From contig BFEA01000126.1 in NCBI GenBank assembly GCA_003427395.1, positions 3,027,613 to 3,057,650 of the forward strand: a stretch of 30,038 nt of DNA, written 5' to 3'. The position numbers and the translations under genes are program-made. Below the pieces are notes generated by a model. That model ran no database searches and was not told where the DNA came from. It saw only the letters and a list, made by a program, of their open reading frames with translations. Within the stretch, counting starts at the first letter, position 1. Each line of letters starts with the position of its first letter. Origin of the DNA: Chara braunii (taxonomy: Eukaryota > Streptophyta > Charophyceae > Charales > Characeae). This document shows, piece after piece, positions 9,856 through 19,564 of this stretch.

Positions 9856-10804
9856 TGTCGGCGCGAATACCCTTACAAGGGTATCCGCCCTGTTTTTTGC
9901 AAGGGACAGAGAATAGTTTTGGTTTAAAGTTTAAGTATGCCGCGCTAGGCGCCGCGGCTGTGTCTGTGATTACGTTGACTGGATGGTCGACTAGAGTGAA
10001 GGGTGCGTGGGCGTGCAGGTTTAAGGCGCGCGTGATTCTTTTTGTTGTTGATTATAAAGTCGGCGCAGACGCCGGTCGTTTTGTGTAACGATATTACTAA
10101 TGTTTGTTTATTTATGATTAAGCAGGATTTAGGGATATTTTCCCTTGGTTGGTACGATTGACCGAGGCGAGCGCGCGTGCGAGGACGGCGGCGACGACGG
10201 CGACGGCGACAATGTGACTGCGGTAGGTCTCGGCACGCAGAGTGGCGCGAGTGGCGGCCGTGGCACAGCTTAGTAAGTCGGCGCAGACGCTGGACGGCCG
10301 CGCGCACGGTTGTAGGCGGAGATGAGGCTCGGGCCAATTTCCCTGGTCGTGAGCACAGCGCCGCACCGCCTTATATGACACTTCGTGGATATTGGTCTCA
10401 GGCTTGGGCTTAGCCCTATAGGTTACGACATTGGGTTGACGCTACGAAGGTTCGGGGATCGAGGCCAGCAAGCGTCAGCGCAGCAACTGCAGCGGAGCGT
10501 TGCGAAAGGGACCGATGGGGTTGAGGGCCGCTAGGGCTATCCCCCTCGGTTTTGTTTACGGGTGCGGCGGCAGGCACGATCCGCGGGATTGACGAGGTGC
10601 CAGCAGCCCCGCCGTTCCCCGATATTTTTATTTTATTTTATTTTATTTTTATGTTACTTCCCCTTTTTTTTTGTTTTATTTATCGCGTCCTGTTCGGGGA
10701 CGTGGGACTCCGGTAGGAGCGTGTGGGGGTGTGTTATATTTGCGGGGTCGCCTGAAGTGTAGTTACAAACTGTTTTCGTAACTACGTCGGAGCCGCGCTC
10801 GACA
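9856..10804 (+). mobile_element. Possible nested LTR-like fragment (TGTCGG...CGACA)
   Basis: TGTCGGCGCG at 9856 starts a block whose first ~44 bases match 29023 onward at about 35 positions by hand count. Both are preceded by AGC and both can fold into a terminal hairpin. Around 10795-10804 the sequence GCGCTCGACA resembles the end of the large LTR (GTGCTCGACA) and ends in CA, so 9856-10804 has TG...CA termini. No target duplication or primer site is seen at the ends. Inside are GC-rich stretches, a TTTTA microsatellite and a hairpin GTAGTTAC/GTAACTAC (10758-10785). The start is better supported than the end. Confidence 0.35.
10625..10650 (+). repeat. TTTTA microsatellite
   Basis: About five tandem TTTTA units, followed by a further T-rich run (TTTTTTTTTG near 10670). 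Simple sequence. Confidence 0.85.
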
Positions 10805-12243
10805 CCGTTTTGCCAAGGACGCTGTGCCGTGGGTGTGGCTCGCACACAAGAGCCTAGCTCAGTGGGTACACCCCTGAACTGCTGAAACAAAGACCAAGGC
10901 GGACCCTGTACGGATCCAGGCCAGGTACAGGCATGAAGAGGAGAAGTGGAAGGAAGTGGAGGAAAGGCTGATGTCGCGTGGCCTTTTGGGGAGCCACGGG
11001 GCATCGCCCCGGCCACGTCCATCAGGGCATCCGTTCAAAATCGGAGTGATACAGGAAGGATTCGCCTGGCCTCTGGGTACGGGTGGCATGAGAAATTCCG
11101 GGAGTGCACCCGGCCGCCGGCAGGGCCAGGTGCTTGTGAAGCCAAGAGGGGTGGTGTTCACCCCACACCCCGTGGTAAGCGGAGCGGCCTTGGTGCCACT
11201 GCAGGGCATCGTTGGTCGGGACCCTCGGACCTCTGCCAGAGGTCGAGCGACACGAGGGAAACTGGCGAGGCCGGGCGCTCGGATGATGGGTATAAATCAA
11301 GGCGGGTCCGACAGTTGAACGTTTTCGAAGGACTGGGCACTGTCGGACCGCACGGTGTCGGGAGGTCGGGGTGACGGCAACAGAATTTGGGTAAGCCGGC
11401 GCAGGGCAGAGAGGAGGGAGCCGAAAGAATCCGGACGGGACCTAACATCGGGTGCATGCGAAGTGGAGGGTGGCGCAGGATGAACAAGAGTGAAGAAAGC
11501 GGAGAGTGGCGGGCGCTGAAATGGCGACGGACAAGGCAGGCAGAGAAAGCAGCGCTGGTCGGAGAGGCCGCGGGCGTGAAGAAGCAGGTCGGGGGCAGGG
11601 CAGAGGAACGATGAGCAAGAGGGTGCATGAATGTGGACGGGGGATGTGACGGGGTGCATTCAGAGATGGAGACGAGGGGCGGAGTGGGCAAGGCACGGAG
11701 TATGGTTGATAGGGAACGGGTTTGAGAGGGGAAAAGGTCGATCCTGGGGTTTTGACCCCGGGCGAGTGCAATAGAATAGTTAGTCTTAATGATAGATTAG
11801 TAGAATTGTGGGTTAGCAAGAGATAAGTTGCGCAGAGAGATGGCGGAGGTAATTGCGGCAGGAGCAAGAATTATGTAAGTAAAGATCCGTTTCGGGGGTT
11901 GTCGGGCGCTGCGAATCGGTTGGTAGAGTTATCTTGGTGGTGAGAGGAGTGTGAGTAGAGTTAGTAAGAAGAAGCGCTGCGTGGAGCTATGGCGAAAGGG
12001 GGGGGCGACAGGAAGGAGAAATTGAGGTATCACTCGATTCGTGATGGAATCGAGTGAACTGATGGTCGAAATAGGGTTTCAGGGGCAAGGCAAATTAGAT
12101 GGTAGCGTTAGTCTTGGTAATGGGTTGGTGGGAAGAGGATTGGTCGAAAAATAGGCTGCGCCCAGGGAACATTTCCAAAGTGGTAATGAATCTTTCCACG
12201 TTTTGGCGGGAGATTCATTTGGACAATGTTTGTTGTGGCTCAC

Positions 12244-12246
<3 letters not shown>
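10805..12246 (+). other. GC-rich, purine-biased stretch with overlapping ORFs of uncertain meaning
   Basis: Frames stay open for 100-180 codons on both strands across 10880-11870, as expected by chance in stop-poor, GC-rich, purine-biased DNA. The frame 10878-11318 opens with a charged, helix-like run (RYRHEEEKWKEVEERLMSRG) and a basic Gly/Arg-rich tail, so it could be an old exon or gag-linker remnant. There is no recognisable domain and no start context that selects one frame. I do not call a gene. After about 11760 the sequence is more AT-rich with nothing recognised. Confidence 0.4.

Positions 12247-12298
<52 letters not shown>
12247..12298 (+). repeat. GA dinucleotide microsatellite
   Basis: About 26 (GA) units with little interruption. 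The repeat creates artificial RERERE reading frames through it. Confidence 0.95.
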
Positions 12299-12302
<4 letters not shown>

Positions 12303-13575
12303 ACCTACCTGAGGAAGTCGGCCTATGTCAACAAAGAAGCAGGCTTGTTGAGGCGTCTGCGACGACGAAGCGGTTCACCTACCTGCTAGCCGAGCGCACT
12401 GTCGCACCGCCGAGTTGTTTGCAAGCTTGCTTTGAGGCCAGCGCTCCACTCATCCCGTCGAAGTGGAGTAGAGCGAGGACGACCGTAGGGACTACGGGTA
12501 TCGGCCAGGCAGCCGTTCATCCTACCAAGCAAGTAGCTGCAGACGAAACAGAAGGCGGAACCTTGCCTTGTTGATCCATCTTACCGACCAACCACGAGCT
12601 GGGAGATTCACCTGCTGAGGTAGCGGGGTTATCTGTCGGTTGGAGTGTTGCCTGCCTTACCTGAGTCATTGCGGGAGGCTGGCCACTTGAGTTGGAAGTC
12701 TTTCTACGGGATAGTGCGTTATATGTGTGGGGTTTTTTGCTGCTGATCCCGACGCCCATTCGCTATATGTGCTGCCCAGTGATTCGTCTCAGCTATTTCC
12801 CATATGTTATCGGGGGTCACCGGAACAACGGTGGTCACTATTGCAGTTAAGCGGGCGGACAGGCATGCTGGAAAACAAGGAGTGAAAGGAAACGAAGGGG
12901 AACGATTAGGTAGGAGGGAACGTACCTGATGTATGAGGGCAGTCAACCTTGGTGGAGACGCCACGTGCGTTGGCCCTCAAGGCCATTGGAACCGTGGCCA
13001 GTGTGTCTCAGGCCAGGGGCTGTGTGGGTTGTTGGGCCACTACTGCTACGGGGCCATGAGCGGAGAAGGAGGCTGCAGGAAGGCGTACTTGCCTGTTGAG
13101 CGGGGCTACTGGAGGCAGGCGGCGAAGACTGTGGATTCTGGTTGCTAGACTGTGGGTCATTTACCCCACTAGCCGGAGCAGCTATAGACCAGCCTGAGGC
13201 ATGGAGTACAAGGCTGCCCTCTGGCTGGCATACAACACCTCCGTGGTCGGCCCGACAGTGCGGTGACTCTATTACGAACGGGAAGAGTGAGCTACAGGTC
13301 TAGGGACCTACTTGCTGGCCTGCGCAGTGCCCAGTTCGTTGAGCAAAGCTGCAGCAGATCAGCCGCGGGGACTATCGTTCGCTGCAGATCTGTCTGCTGA
13401 CCGGTGTGGCCTGAGCTACGGAGCGGCCAAAACAGTTGTGAGACTGCGGACTTAATTGCTGGCCGGTGCGCTGCTCAGGCGGAATTAGTTGGAGGTGAGC
13501 CGCGAGGTAGTAAGCTCACCCATGACCAATGTACTTGGAGTCATGAGCTTGAGAGAGGGGCAGAGTCCTTTAAAG
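12299..13575 (+). other. Non-coding interior of element, nothing recognised
   Basis: Mid-to-high GC sequence with short ORFs lacking domains. There is a hint of old duplication: TTGCTGGCC(T/G)G with similar flanks recurs near 13310 and 13457. No retroelement enzyme motif, RNA gene or clear repeat is seen. Confidence 0.4.
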
Positions 13576-13766
13576 GGGGTTATTGTTGCAGCTTGGGGAA
13601 TCATCAGAGGCTTGACTTCGGCAGTTGGCCCAGGGCTGACCAAACCGTTGCGCGCTTTGGCCATCATTGCNGGGGTTATTGTTGCAGCTTGGGGAATCAT
13701 CAGAGGCTTGACTTCGGCAGTTGGCCCAGGGCTGACCAAACCGTTGCGCGCTTTGGCCATCATTGC
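13576..13766 (+). repeat. Exact 95-bp duplication around a single N (likely assembly artefact)
   Basis: Bases 13576-13670 and 13672-13766 are identical over 95 bp, starting GGGGTTATTG and ending CATCATTGC. They are separated only by one N at 13671. Identical flanks around a one-base gap are the usual trace of two contig ends that overlapped but were not merged. The ORF crossing it (13404-13844) owes its duplicated segment to this. Confidence 0.85.
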
Positions 13767-14329
13767 GGGGCCCTCAGGCGATTCAAGATAAGGAGGCCCT
13801 CTCCCGCGAGTCAGAGTGCACCTCTCTGGGATCTGAAAGTCTGAAATCTTTCTCCTTCTGCCTTTCTTACTCTAAGTCTGATCCCNTGGTTCCGAGAGGA
13901 AGGCGGCAGGCGGGATTGCAACCCGTAATCCGCGCAAAGGCCTCTGTGGGAGGTTCGCCCCACCGATTGCGGGAGCTCTGCCGGGACTCAGGAGGAGTCC
14001 TGGAGGCAGGGAACTGAGTGGTAATTCCCGGACTCCCTTTATAAACCCAGATTATAACNCCTATCTGTANCTCCCATTGCATCGCTGACGGGATATATGA
14101 AGTGCAACCCTACTTGGATTTTTGTTTGACTTCAGGATACTGAACAAGATTAAGTAAAGGAATGTTTGTCTAAGCTCAGTGTTAACTTTGTTGATTGCAT
14201 GAAAGCAGATTGTTAGAAGGAACTGTATCTGGGAGAGGCAGCACAAAGGGAGGATTCGCATGATGATTGATTGGGTTGGTGAGGCTGGGGAAACCCANTG
14301 CTTTGTTTATTTTGGTTTTGCATGGAGGA
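13767..14329 (+). other. Gap-interrupted interior leading into the 3' LTR
   Basis: Single Ns lie at 13886, 14059, 14070 and 14298, so the local sequence is low quality. Purine-rich runs such as AAAGGGAGGA (near 14246) or GGAGGCAGGGAA (near 14003) could be the polypurine tract preceding the 3' LTR. The LTR start cannot be fixed, because the matching left end is outside the window. No gene is recognised. Confidence 0.3.
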
Positions 14330-14776
14330 GTCAGACCCTTCTATAAGTTTAGGGGGTCTGATTACTCTGGAGGCTTGGATGTCCACATAAGTTTGGGGAG
14401 ACCCGGTAGTATGGTTGTCTGGAGGGTTGGGCCGCTCTATAAGTTTAGGTGGCCTCACTATTCTGACTTGCGAGGTGTTTGATTGCCCTTGATTTTTAGG
14501 GACTCGGGGCGCTCAATAAGTTTTGGTGCCTTGAGTCGCCTTGTTTTCTTTGGGTCTTCCTAAGTGTCTTTGTTTCTGAACGAGGGGGCTGAGTTGTTTT
14601 ATAAGTTTAGGTGGCTCAGTCTCTTCCTGCCTTACTTTGAGGAAATGAACTTGGCAAAGGGGCGGGCCCGTATGTAAGTTCAGGGGGGTTGACTCAATGC
14701 CACACACATGATGGTTAAGAGAGAAATGAACCTGGTAGAGAGTTAGATCCTTCTATAAGTTCAGGGGGTCTGGCTC
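14330..14776 (+). repeat. Array of seven TAAGTT-loop stem-loops with changing stems
   Basis: A 13-base loop recurs with stems on both sides. The clearest cases, left/right, are: GTCAGACCCT/GGGGTCTGAT (14330-14362, 10/10); GTTGGGCCGC/GTGGCCTCAC (14426-14458, 9/10); GACTCGGGGCGC/GTGCCTTGAGTC (14501-14537, 12/12); GGGGCTGAGTTGT/GTGGCTCAGTCTC (14585-14623, 13/13); GAGTTAGATCCT/GGGGTCTGGCTC (14740-14776, 12/12). Counts include G.T pairs. Two weaker members are at about 14374-14406 and 14661-14693 (7/10 each). Loops read TCTATAAGTTTAG with small changes. Stem sequences differ between members while pairing is kept. The array adjoins the N gap and is probably the 5' part of the 3' LTR. Confidence 0.8.
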
Positions 14777-14815
14777 AAAACTCCGTACATGTTGGAACTC
14801 AATGGTTACAATTTG

Positions 14816-14905
14816 NNNNNNNNNNNNNNNNNNNNNNNNNNNNNNNNNNNNNNNNNNNNNNNNNNNNNNNNNNNNNNNNNNNNNNNNNNNNNNNNNNNNN
14901 NNNNN
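14816..14905. other. Assembly gap (90 N)
   Basis: A run of N. Comparison with the 5' LTR shows sequence resuming at the equivalent of position 15. The true gap length is unknown. Confidence 0.99.
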
Positions 14906-15058
14906 AATGGCTCAGTCCTACGCCCACCTTGAAGATTAAAGTTCAGAGAGATATATACAACTGGGATATTAAACAGTTCAGGGCGATTAGAGTGGTCTAG
15001 TCATATGCCCAAGGAAGAGAAAAATAATTGTGCCCTCTGTTTGTGTATACTTGGCTAA

Positions 15059-15141
15059 GTCAGAACGCTCTGTAAGTTTTGGTATTCTGACTTTAGGCCT
15101 GGTTAAGTTTGGGCGCGCTCTATAAGTTCAGGTGGTCTGAC
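15059..15141 (+). repeat. TAAGTT-loop stem-loops in 3' LTR
   Basis: GTCAGAACGC/GTATTCTGAC (15059-15068 and 15082-15091) enclose the loop TCTGTAAGTTTTG. The second hairpin has the loop TCTATAAGTTCAG (15119-15131) and right arm GTGGTCTGAC. In the first LTR that arm is GTGGCCTGAC, and the left side there has A where this copy has G. Loop variation is confined to flanking bases; TAAGTT is kept. Confidence 0.68.
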
Positions 15142-15419
15142 TTATGCCTTATGTAAGTTGGGTATAAAGGGTTAAATCGTTGAAGGATTATGAACTATTG
15201 TTTGCTAAAGATGACTTGGGGATGGTGAGAGTACTTACCTCTGTGGTTTGACCAACATGTGACTGAGTGAGGCTACTACTTGGTCTGAGGTTCAGTTTGA
15301 TAGGTAGTTGCTTTAGTCACTCGCCACGTGCTAGAGCCATAGGAGTTAGTTTCAATTCCTGCTTTTTTTTAGCTAGGATTTTTTTTACCTAGATCAATTC
15401 TCGCATTTTCTGGATCATT

Positions 15420-16060
15420 TTTTGTACTTGGCTTTGTATAAATCTTAGCAAGCTACTTTCTCTACGGGAAGCGCTGCCGAAATTTCTACAAATCGAAGGA
15501 GTTAGTCAATTGTTGACTTGTCAAAGTTCAACTTGTCTTTTCTTTATATCTGACTTAGTAAAAATTTGGAAAGTCTCATTTTCTAAAGGGAGTGTTGCGC
15601 AAATTTTTGATAATCCAGGGAGTTAGACAAAATTGGACTTTGAGATGTCAAAGTTATTTTCAAATTTTGAACTTAGCCTTGTATAAATTTTAGAATAACC
15701 CTTTTCTAAAGAGAATGCTGCCGAAAATTCTGCAAAAACGAAGGAGTTAGTTAAAACCTGTCTAAATTGAACTCGAGTTGTCTTTTGAGTTCATATATGA
15801 CTTAGTATAAATCTGGGAAGTCTCCCTTTCTATAAGGGAGTGTTGTCGAAATTTCTACTCATTCAGGGAGTTAGACATAATTTTACTTTCCAGAGTTGGA
15901 GTTTATTTCTGCTTTCAAATTTGGGCTTATATAAATTATGAAAAGACACTTTTCCTACGGGAAGCGCGTCCGAAATTTTCTTGAATTAGAGAAGTTAGAT
16001 TATATTTTGACAAGTGGTGAGCGCTGCCGAAATTTTCTTGAATTAGAGGAGTTGAATTAT
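15420..16060 (+). repeat. ~122 bp hairpin array, 3' LTR copy
   Basis: GGAGTTAG-type unit ends occur near 15505, 15626, 15750, 15874 and 15998, with an extra one at about 16048 due to a local duplication. Unit 4's inner stem reads CTCCCTT/AAGGGAG here, whereas the other LTR has CTCTCTTT/AAAGGGAG. A T.G pair in one copy is thus a C-G pair in the other, so pairing is kept. Confidence 0.72.
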
Positions 16061-16077
16061 ATTTTGACAGGTGGCGA
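15964..16077 (+). repeat. 57-bp tandem duplication inside 3' LTR
   Basis: GAAATTTTCTTGAATTAGAG with its flanks occurs twice at a spacing of 57 bp. The corresponding place in the first LTR (around 1075-1130) has it once. Because 57 is a multiple of three, the crossing ORF shows a repeated peptide, but nothing else suggests coding. Confidence 0.75.
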
Positions 16078-17770
16078 TTCTGGCGATCCACCCTATAAGG
16101 GAGACTATGTCAGGGTCTGCCATTGCTTGGGCAATGCTTAAAGGTAGATTCAGGCCTAGTTAACTAGGAGGATTTGAGTGAGAATGTGTTATGGAGTTGT
16201 ATTCTCCTTACACTTATGATTTTAGCTTGGGGATTGACCTGTCATGTGTTACAGGTCCTCTTGATCGTTTTATTCACGATTGGGACTTGTTTCAACTTGA
16301 TTCTACAAGGATCACATTCTGTTATCACTGATAACAGGTCGGTTGCCGATTCGCCGGTCTACGTTTCAACTCCAATTCACTCCCGTCACTCAACCTAAAG
16401 GCTTTAGCCTTGAGATTTGAACTGTTTTGGTTTGTTTTTACCCGGACTTTATTGAATGGTCATCCAATAAAAGTACTGAGTATTTATTTGAGAGTTGCAC
16501 GAGTGAGGCTTGTATGGCTAAGGCAAGGGGTATGAGTGCAATAAATGATTGAAGTTGACCTCGTGTAGTGCGTGGACTTCTGGTTGAATCTTTGATGTGA
16601 TTGCAGGTGCATTTGTGGTTCGGACTCTGGCTGTGATTGCCTGCGATTACATACATATATGGTTGAGAGGAGCCCCACTGTGACTGTGAGAAGCGATTGT
16701 CCTATAAAATTAACCCTTATATGTTTATAAATGCCCTAAGTGTTTGAGAGGCCACTGTGAGTGTGCGTAAGGGTTAACTAGATTGTGTCCCGAGAGAAAA
16801 GGGGGATTCCCTTTTTACCTTTGCTTTTTAGAAGATTTTTATAGTCGGACGTTGGACGTTGGTCTTAGGCCGGGATTCAAGGTCCTCGTCCAGGACATCC
16901 CGAGCCCTAGACTCTGCAGGGAAGGGATCTGCCCCCGTGCAGAGCCTATTTGCCTTGCCTACCGAGACGCTCAGACCAAAGGCCGGGGGTCTCGCGGCGG
17001 CCATTCCTTCAGTCGTGCAATGTCGTGAAAGGTTGGACCCTCACGACACTTCGGGTCTGACACTTGAGTGTCATAAGCGGTACTTGGATCCACGAGGGAC
17101 CGCTTGATTATGGGCACTACATAGCACGCCATCATTGCGACTGCTTGCGCACATTTGCATCGTGAGTCGATATAAGATAGCCCTGCGTCCGCGCGGTTTT
17201 ATACTAAGTCCCGCGCGCGATGCCTATCCGAATTCCGCATCGTAAAGTTATGGGATGACTACTGAGGGGCTAGGAGCGTTGTCACGTTCTTTGTGTTGTG
17301 TCGTTTCGTATGTGTATGTGTGTGTGTGTGTTTTATTTTTGTATTCCTAAAGTGGTGTGCGCGTGGTGTGTGGGATGCGTCCTAGTCGACCGACGACGAG
17401 CCGTGCTTGGGACTTCAGCCCCCCAAGATGTCGGTTTGCGTGTGGGCCCGATAGGCGTATTACCGCACGTACCCCCTATGCTATAACGAACGAGAAACGC
17501 CCTCGGCTGGTCCACCTCTGCGATTGCAACTACTGTGGACTGGTAGCTCGGCGGGGATACGCCCACCGAAGGGAGGTGACAACTCCCATAAGGTGGAGGT
17601 AAGTTGTGTCTCGCGTAGGCCCTATCCTGTTGTATGGCCGGCGCACTCGGCCGGAGCGGCCTCAGGAAGCTCCATTTGTGTGTTCGCGGCAAGGTTGGTC
17701 CAACTCCTGCGTGACGCGGCCGAGAGGGTCCCGCGCTGCCACGTGCGGTGTCGGACCGATGCGCGTGACA

Positions 17771-18060
17771 GAGGGGGTCGAACGACATGTCCTTTAGCCG
17801 TTGAATATCGTGAGGGAGTACCCCTCGCGATGTGTTCCTTCAGCGCTTCAATATCGCGAGGCCGGAGCCTCGGTTACCACGTACGATTGACATCGGTGGT
17901 TGGCATAGAATTGGCCTGCGGCGACGCAGCTTTATGTTAGAGTCCCGCGCGCGACGCTTCGCTGCCCTAGCATCTAAAAGTTATGGGATCGCCGGGCTCG
18001 CACGTAGGCGCAGCGTTTGGGACTACTATAGGCCGCCGGCACCACCCATAGAGGGGAAGG
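17771..18060 (+). mobile_element. Diverged LTR-like fragment
   Basis: It resembles the 3' third of the large LTR. Matching landmarks include CGACGCAGCTTTATGTTAGA against CGTCCGCACGGTTTTATACT and the run AAAGTTATGGGAT. It holds two copies of the CCTTCAG/CCTTTAG-led hairpin: ATCGTGAGGG/CCCTCGCGAT (17807-17831, 10/10 with one T.G) and CGAGGC/GCCTCG (17857-17872). It is probably a remnant of a related, older element abutting the 3' LTR. Confidence 0.5.
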
Positions 18061-19134
18061 GTGTTCCAAGGTCACGAGTCCTTTTTAAGGCCAAAGGACC
18101 TTTGTCTTATCCCCTCTTCTGGGGTTCGTGCGTATTCTGTTTGCCTTTTAGAGATTTTTATGGTTGGACGTTGTAGTCTGTGGCAGCCGTCAAAGTCAAA
18201 CCCCTTGACTTTCGCCCAGGCCTGGGGAGGACTTACCCCTGGGGCCGCGAGAGACGACTACCGTCACAGGCATGGGCCTGTGTACCACCCACTCTGCATA
18301 AGGGTGCAGAAGAGGGTGCGTGGTCTTCAACCGCGCATGGCGGTTGTCTGGCATCGAGAGATTAACCCTCAAGGCGCGTGTCAGCCGACACTTGAATGTC
18401 GAACGCGACCCTCGAGATTAACGGGAGCCGCGCGAGTGTGGGTACCACATAGTACGTCATCATCGCGATTGCTTGCGTACGCTTGCATTGCGAGTCAGTA
18501 TGAGTTAGCCCTGCGTCCGAGCGGTTTTATATTAAGTTTCACGCACACCGCCTATCCGATTTCCGCATCGGAGAGTTATGGGATGGTTACCGAGGGGCTA
18601 GGAGTGTTGTCGCGTTGTTTGTATTCGTGTTGTGTTGTCTTGCGTGTGTGCGGGTATATATTTTGTTATTTCTGTGTTGTTAGAGTGGTGTGCACGTGGT
18701 GTGTGGGATGCGTCCTAGTCGACCGACGACGAGTCGCGCTTGGGACCTCAGCCCCCCCGAGATGTCGGTTCACGTGCGGGTCCGATAGGCGTATTACCGC
18801 GCGTACCCCCTATGCTACAGCGACAGAGAAACGCCCTCGGCTGGTCCACCTCTGCGATTGCAACCGAGTAGCTTTCGTATTGTGGACAGGTAGCTCGGCG
18901 GGGATACGCCCATCGATGGGAGGTGACAGCTCCCGTAAGGTGGAGGTAAGTTGTGCCTCGCGTAGGCCCTATCCTGTCGTAGGGGCTCGCGAGAGGTATG
19001 GCTGGCGCACTTGGCCGGAGCGGCCTAAGGAAGCTTCATTTGCGTGTTCGTGTCGAGACAGGTCCAATTCGTGCGTGACGCGGTCGAGAGGGTCCCGCAC
19101 TGCCGCGCGCAGTGCCGGACCGATGCGCTTGACA
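18061..19134 (+). mobile_element. Diverged LTR 3' portion, ends GCTTGACA
   Basis: From about 18380 to 19134 it follows 2100-2854 and 17043-17770 closely (the same GT-rich tract, GTCGACCGACGACGAG, and CCGGACCGATGCGCTTGACA as the end). Before that it is only loosely similar (CCTTTTAGAGATTTTTATGG against CTTTTTAGAAGATTTTTATA). It retains segments deleted from the 3' LTR, so it is an independent copy. A hairpin AAAGTCAA/TTGACTTT lies near 18193-18213. The long ORF across it (18061-19143) is probably non-coding, since frames are open simply because the LTR is GC-rich. The flank after GACA has no primer site. Confidence 0.65.
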
Positions 19135-19560
19135 CCGCTATAGTCTTGGTGTCCTGGCGAGAGTGCCAAAGGGCTGCCATACTCGAGTAGTGGGTATGCT
19201 GGTCCTGACCTGGAGGTAGGCTAAAAGGGCCGTCAAGATAAATGGTCTGATTGGTCCTGGCCTAAGGCGGACCGAATAAGGTGTGTAAGACTGACGGGAG
19301 GTCTGTCATCCCTGACCAGTGGTGGGCCCAAACCAAGGCAATCAATAACTTTTGGGTGTGAGGAACTGTCTTGTAATGTCTATTAAATTGTTATATTATC
19401 ATTTTGTTATTTTATTATTTTATTTTGGGTTTTGTCTTGTTACTTGTTGCTTGGCTGTTAATTGTTGGGGAGCTTGTCTGCTGGGGACACAGTCTGTTGT
19501 CTATGGAACTCATTGTTTTACAGGTACATAAAAATTTACTTGAAGTTTTCAAACTAGAGA
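19135..19560. other. Intergenic, nothing recognised
   Basis: Sequence to the right of the LTR cluster, including a T-rich stretch (about 19388-19440). No gene, RNA or repeat identified. TTGTTTTACAG at 19512-19522 resembles a 3' splice site but has no supported exon. Confidence 0.4.
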
Positions 19561-19564
19561 GAAG

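Larger units (their letters stand above)
1..17770 (+). mobile_element. Very large gag-only LTR retrotransposon (Ty3/gypsy-like), 5' end outside window
   Basis: Two long direct repeats lie 14.9 kb apart: 15-2854 and 14906-17770. By hand count the first ~300 aligned bases differ at about 14 sites. The first repeat ends in GACA and is followed by a tRNA-Asp-type primer site, which makes it the 5' LTR and sets the + orientation. Between the repeats are a gag pseudogene and one unknown ORF. I find no protease, RT, RNase H or integrase motif in any frame. Known gag-only or coding-poor classes (TR-GAG, LARD) depend on polymerase supplied by relatives, and that dependence is inferred here. The left LTR terminus, the target-site duplication and the polypurine tract cannot be located, because the window edge and the N gap fall where they should be. 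Confidence 0.8.
14906..17770 (+). mobile_element. 3' LTR (continuous part)
   Basis: This matches 15-2854 in order and ends in GTGACA at 17770. It carries the same two small hairpins, hairpin array, TATA-containing inverted repeat, GT tract (near 17307-17331) and GC-rich 3' part. Differences include a 57-bp tandem duplication (15964-16077), a repeated GACGTTG near 16853, an 8-bp loss near 16998, and two deletions near 17532 and 17634. The last two segments are present in the first LTR and in the fragment ending at 19134, so they were lost here. No primer site follows, as expected for a 3' LTR. Its start probably lies before the N gap. Confidence 0.85.

Noticed and set aside
10850-10925. tRNA- or SINE-like start (TAGCTCAGTGG, an A-box match)
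   Set aside because: No B-box at the right distance and no cloverleaf pairing.
11158-11867. Minus-strand ORFs of 120-177 codons
   Set aside because: Pro/Ser/Leu-rich antisense frames of purine-rich DNA, overlapping each other, with no domain.
12203-12574. ORF with RERERERE tract
   Set aside because: Product of the GA microsatellite.
13404-13844. 146-codon ORF with an internal repeat
   Set aside because: Crosses an N and an artefactual 95-bp duplication.
18061-19143. 360-codon ORF across an LTR fragment
   Set aside because: No domain; the corresponding frame is interrupted in the two other LTR copies. Open because of GC richness.
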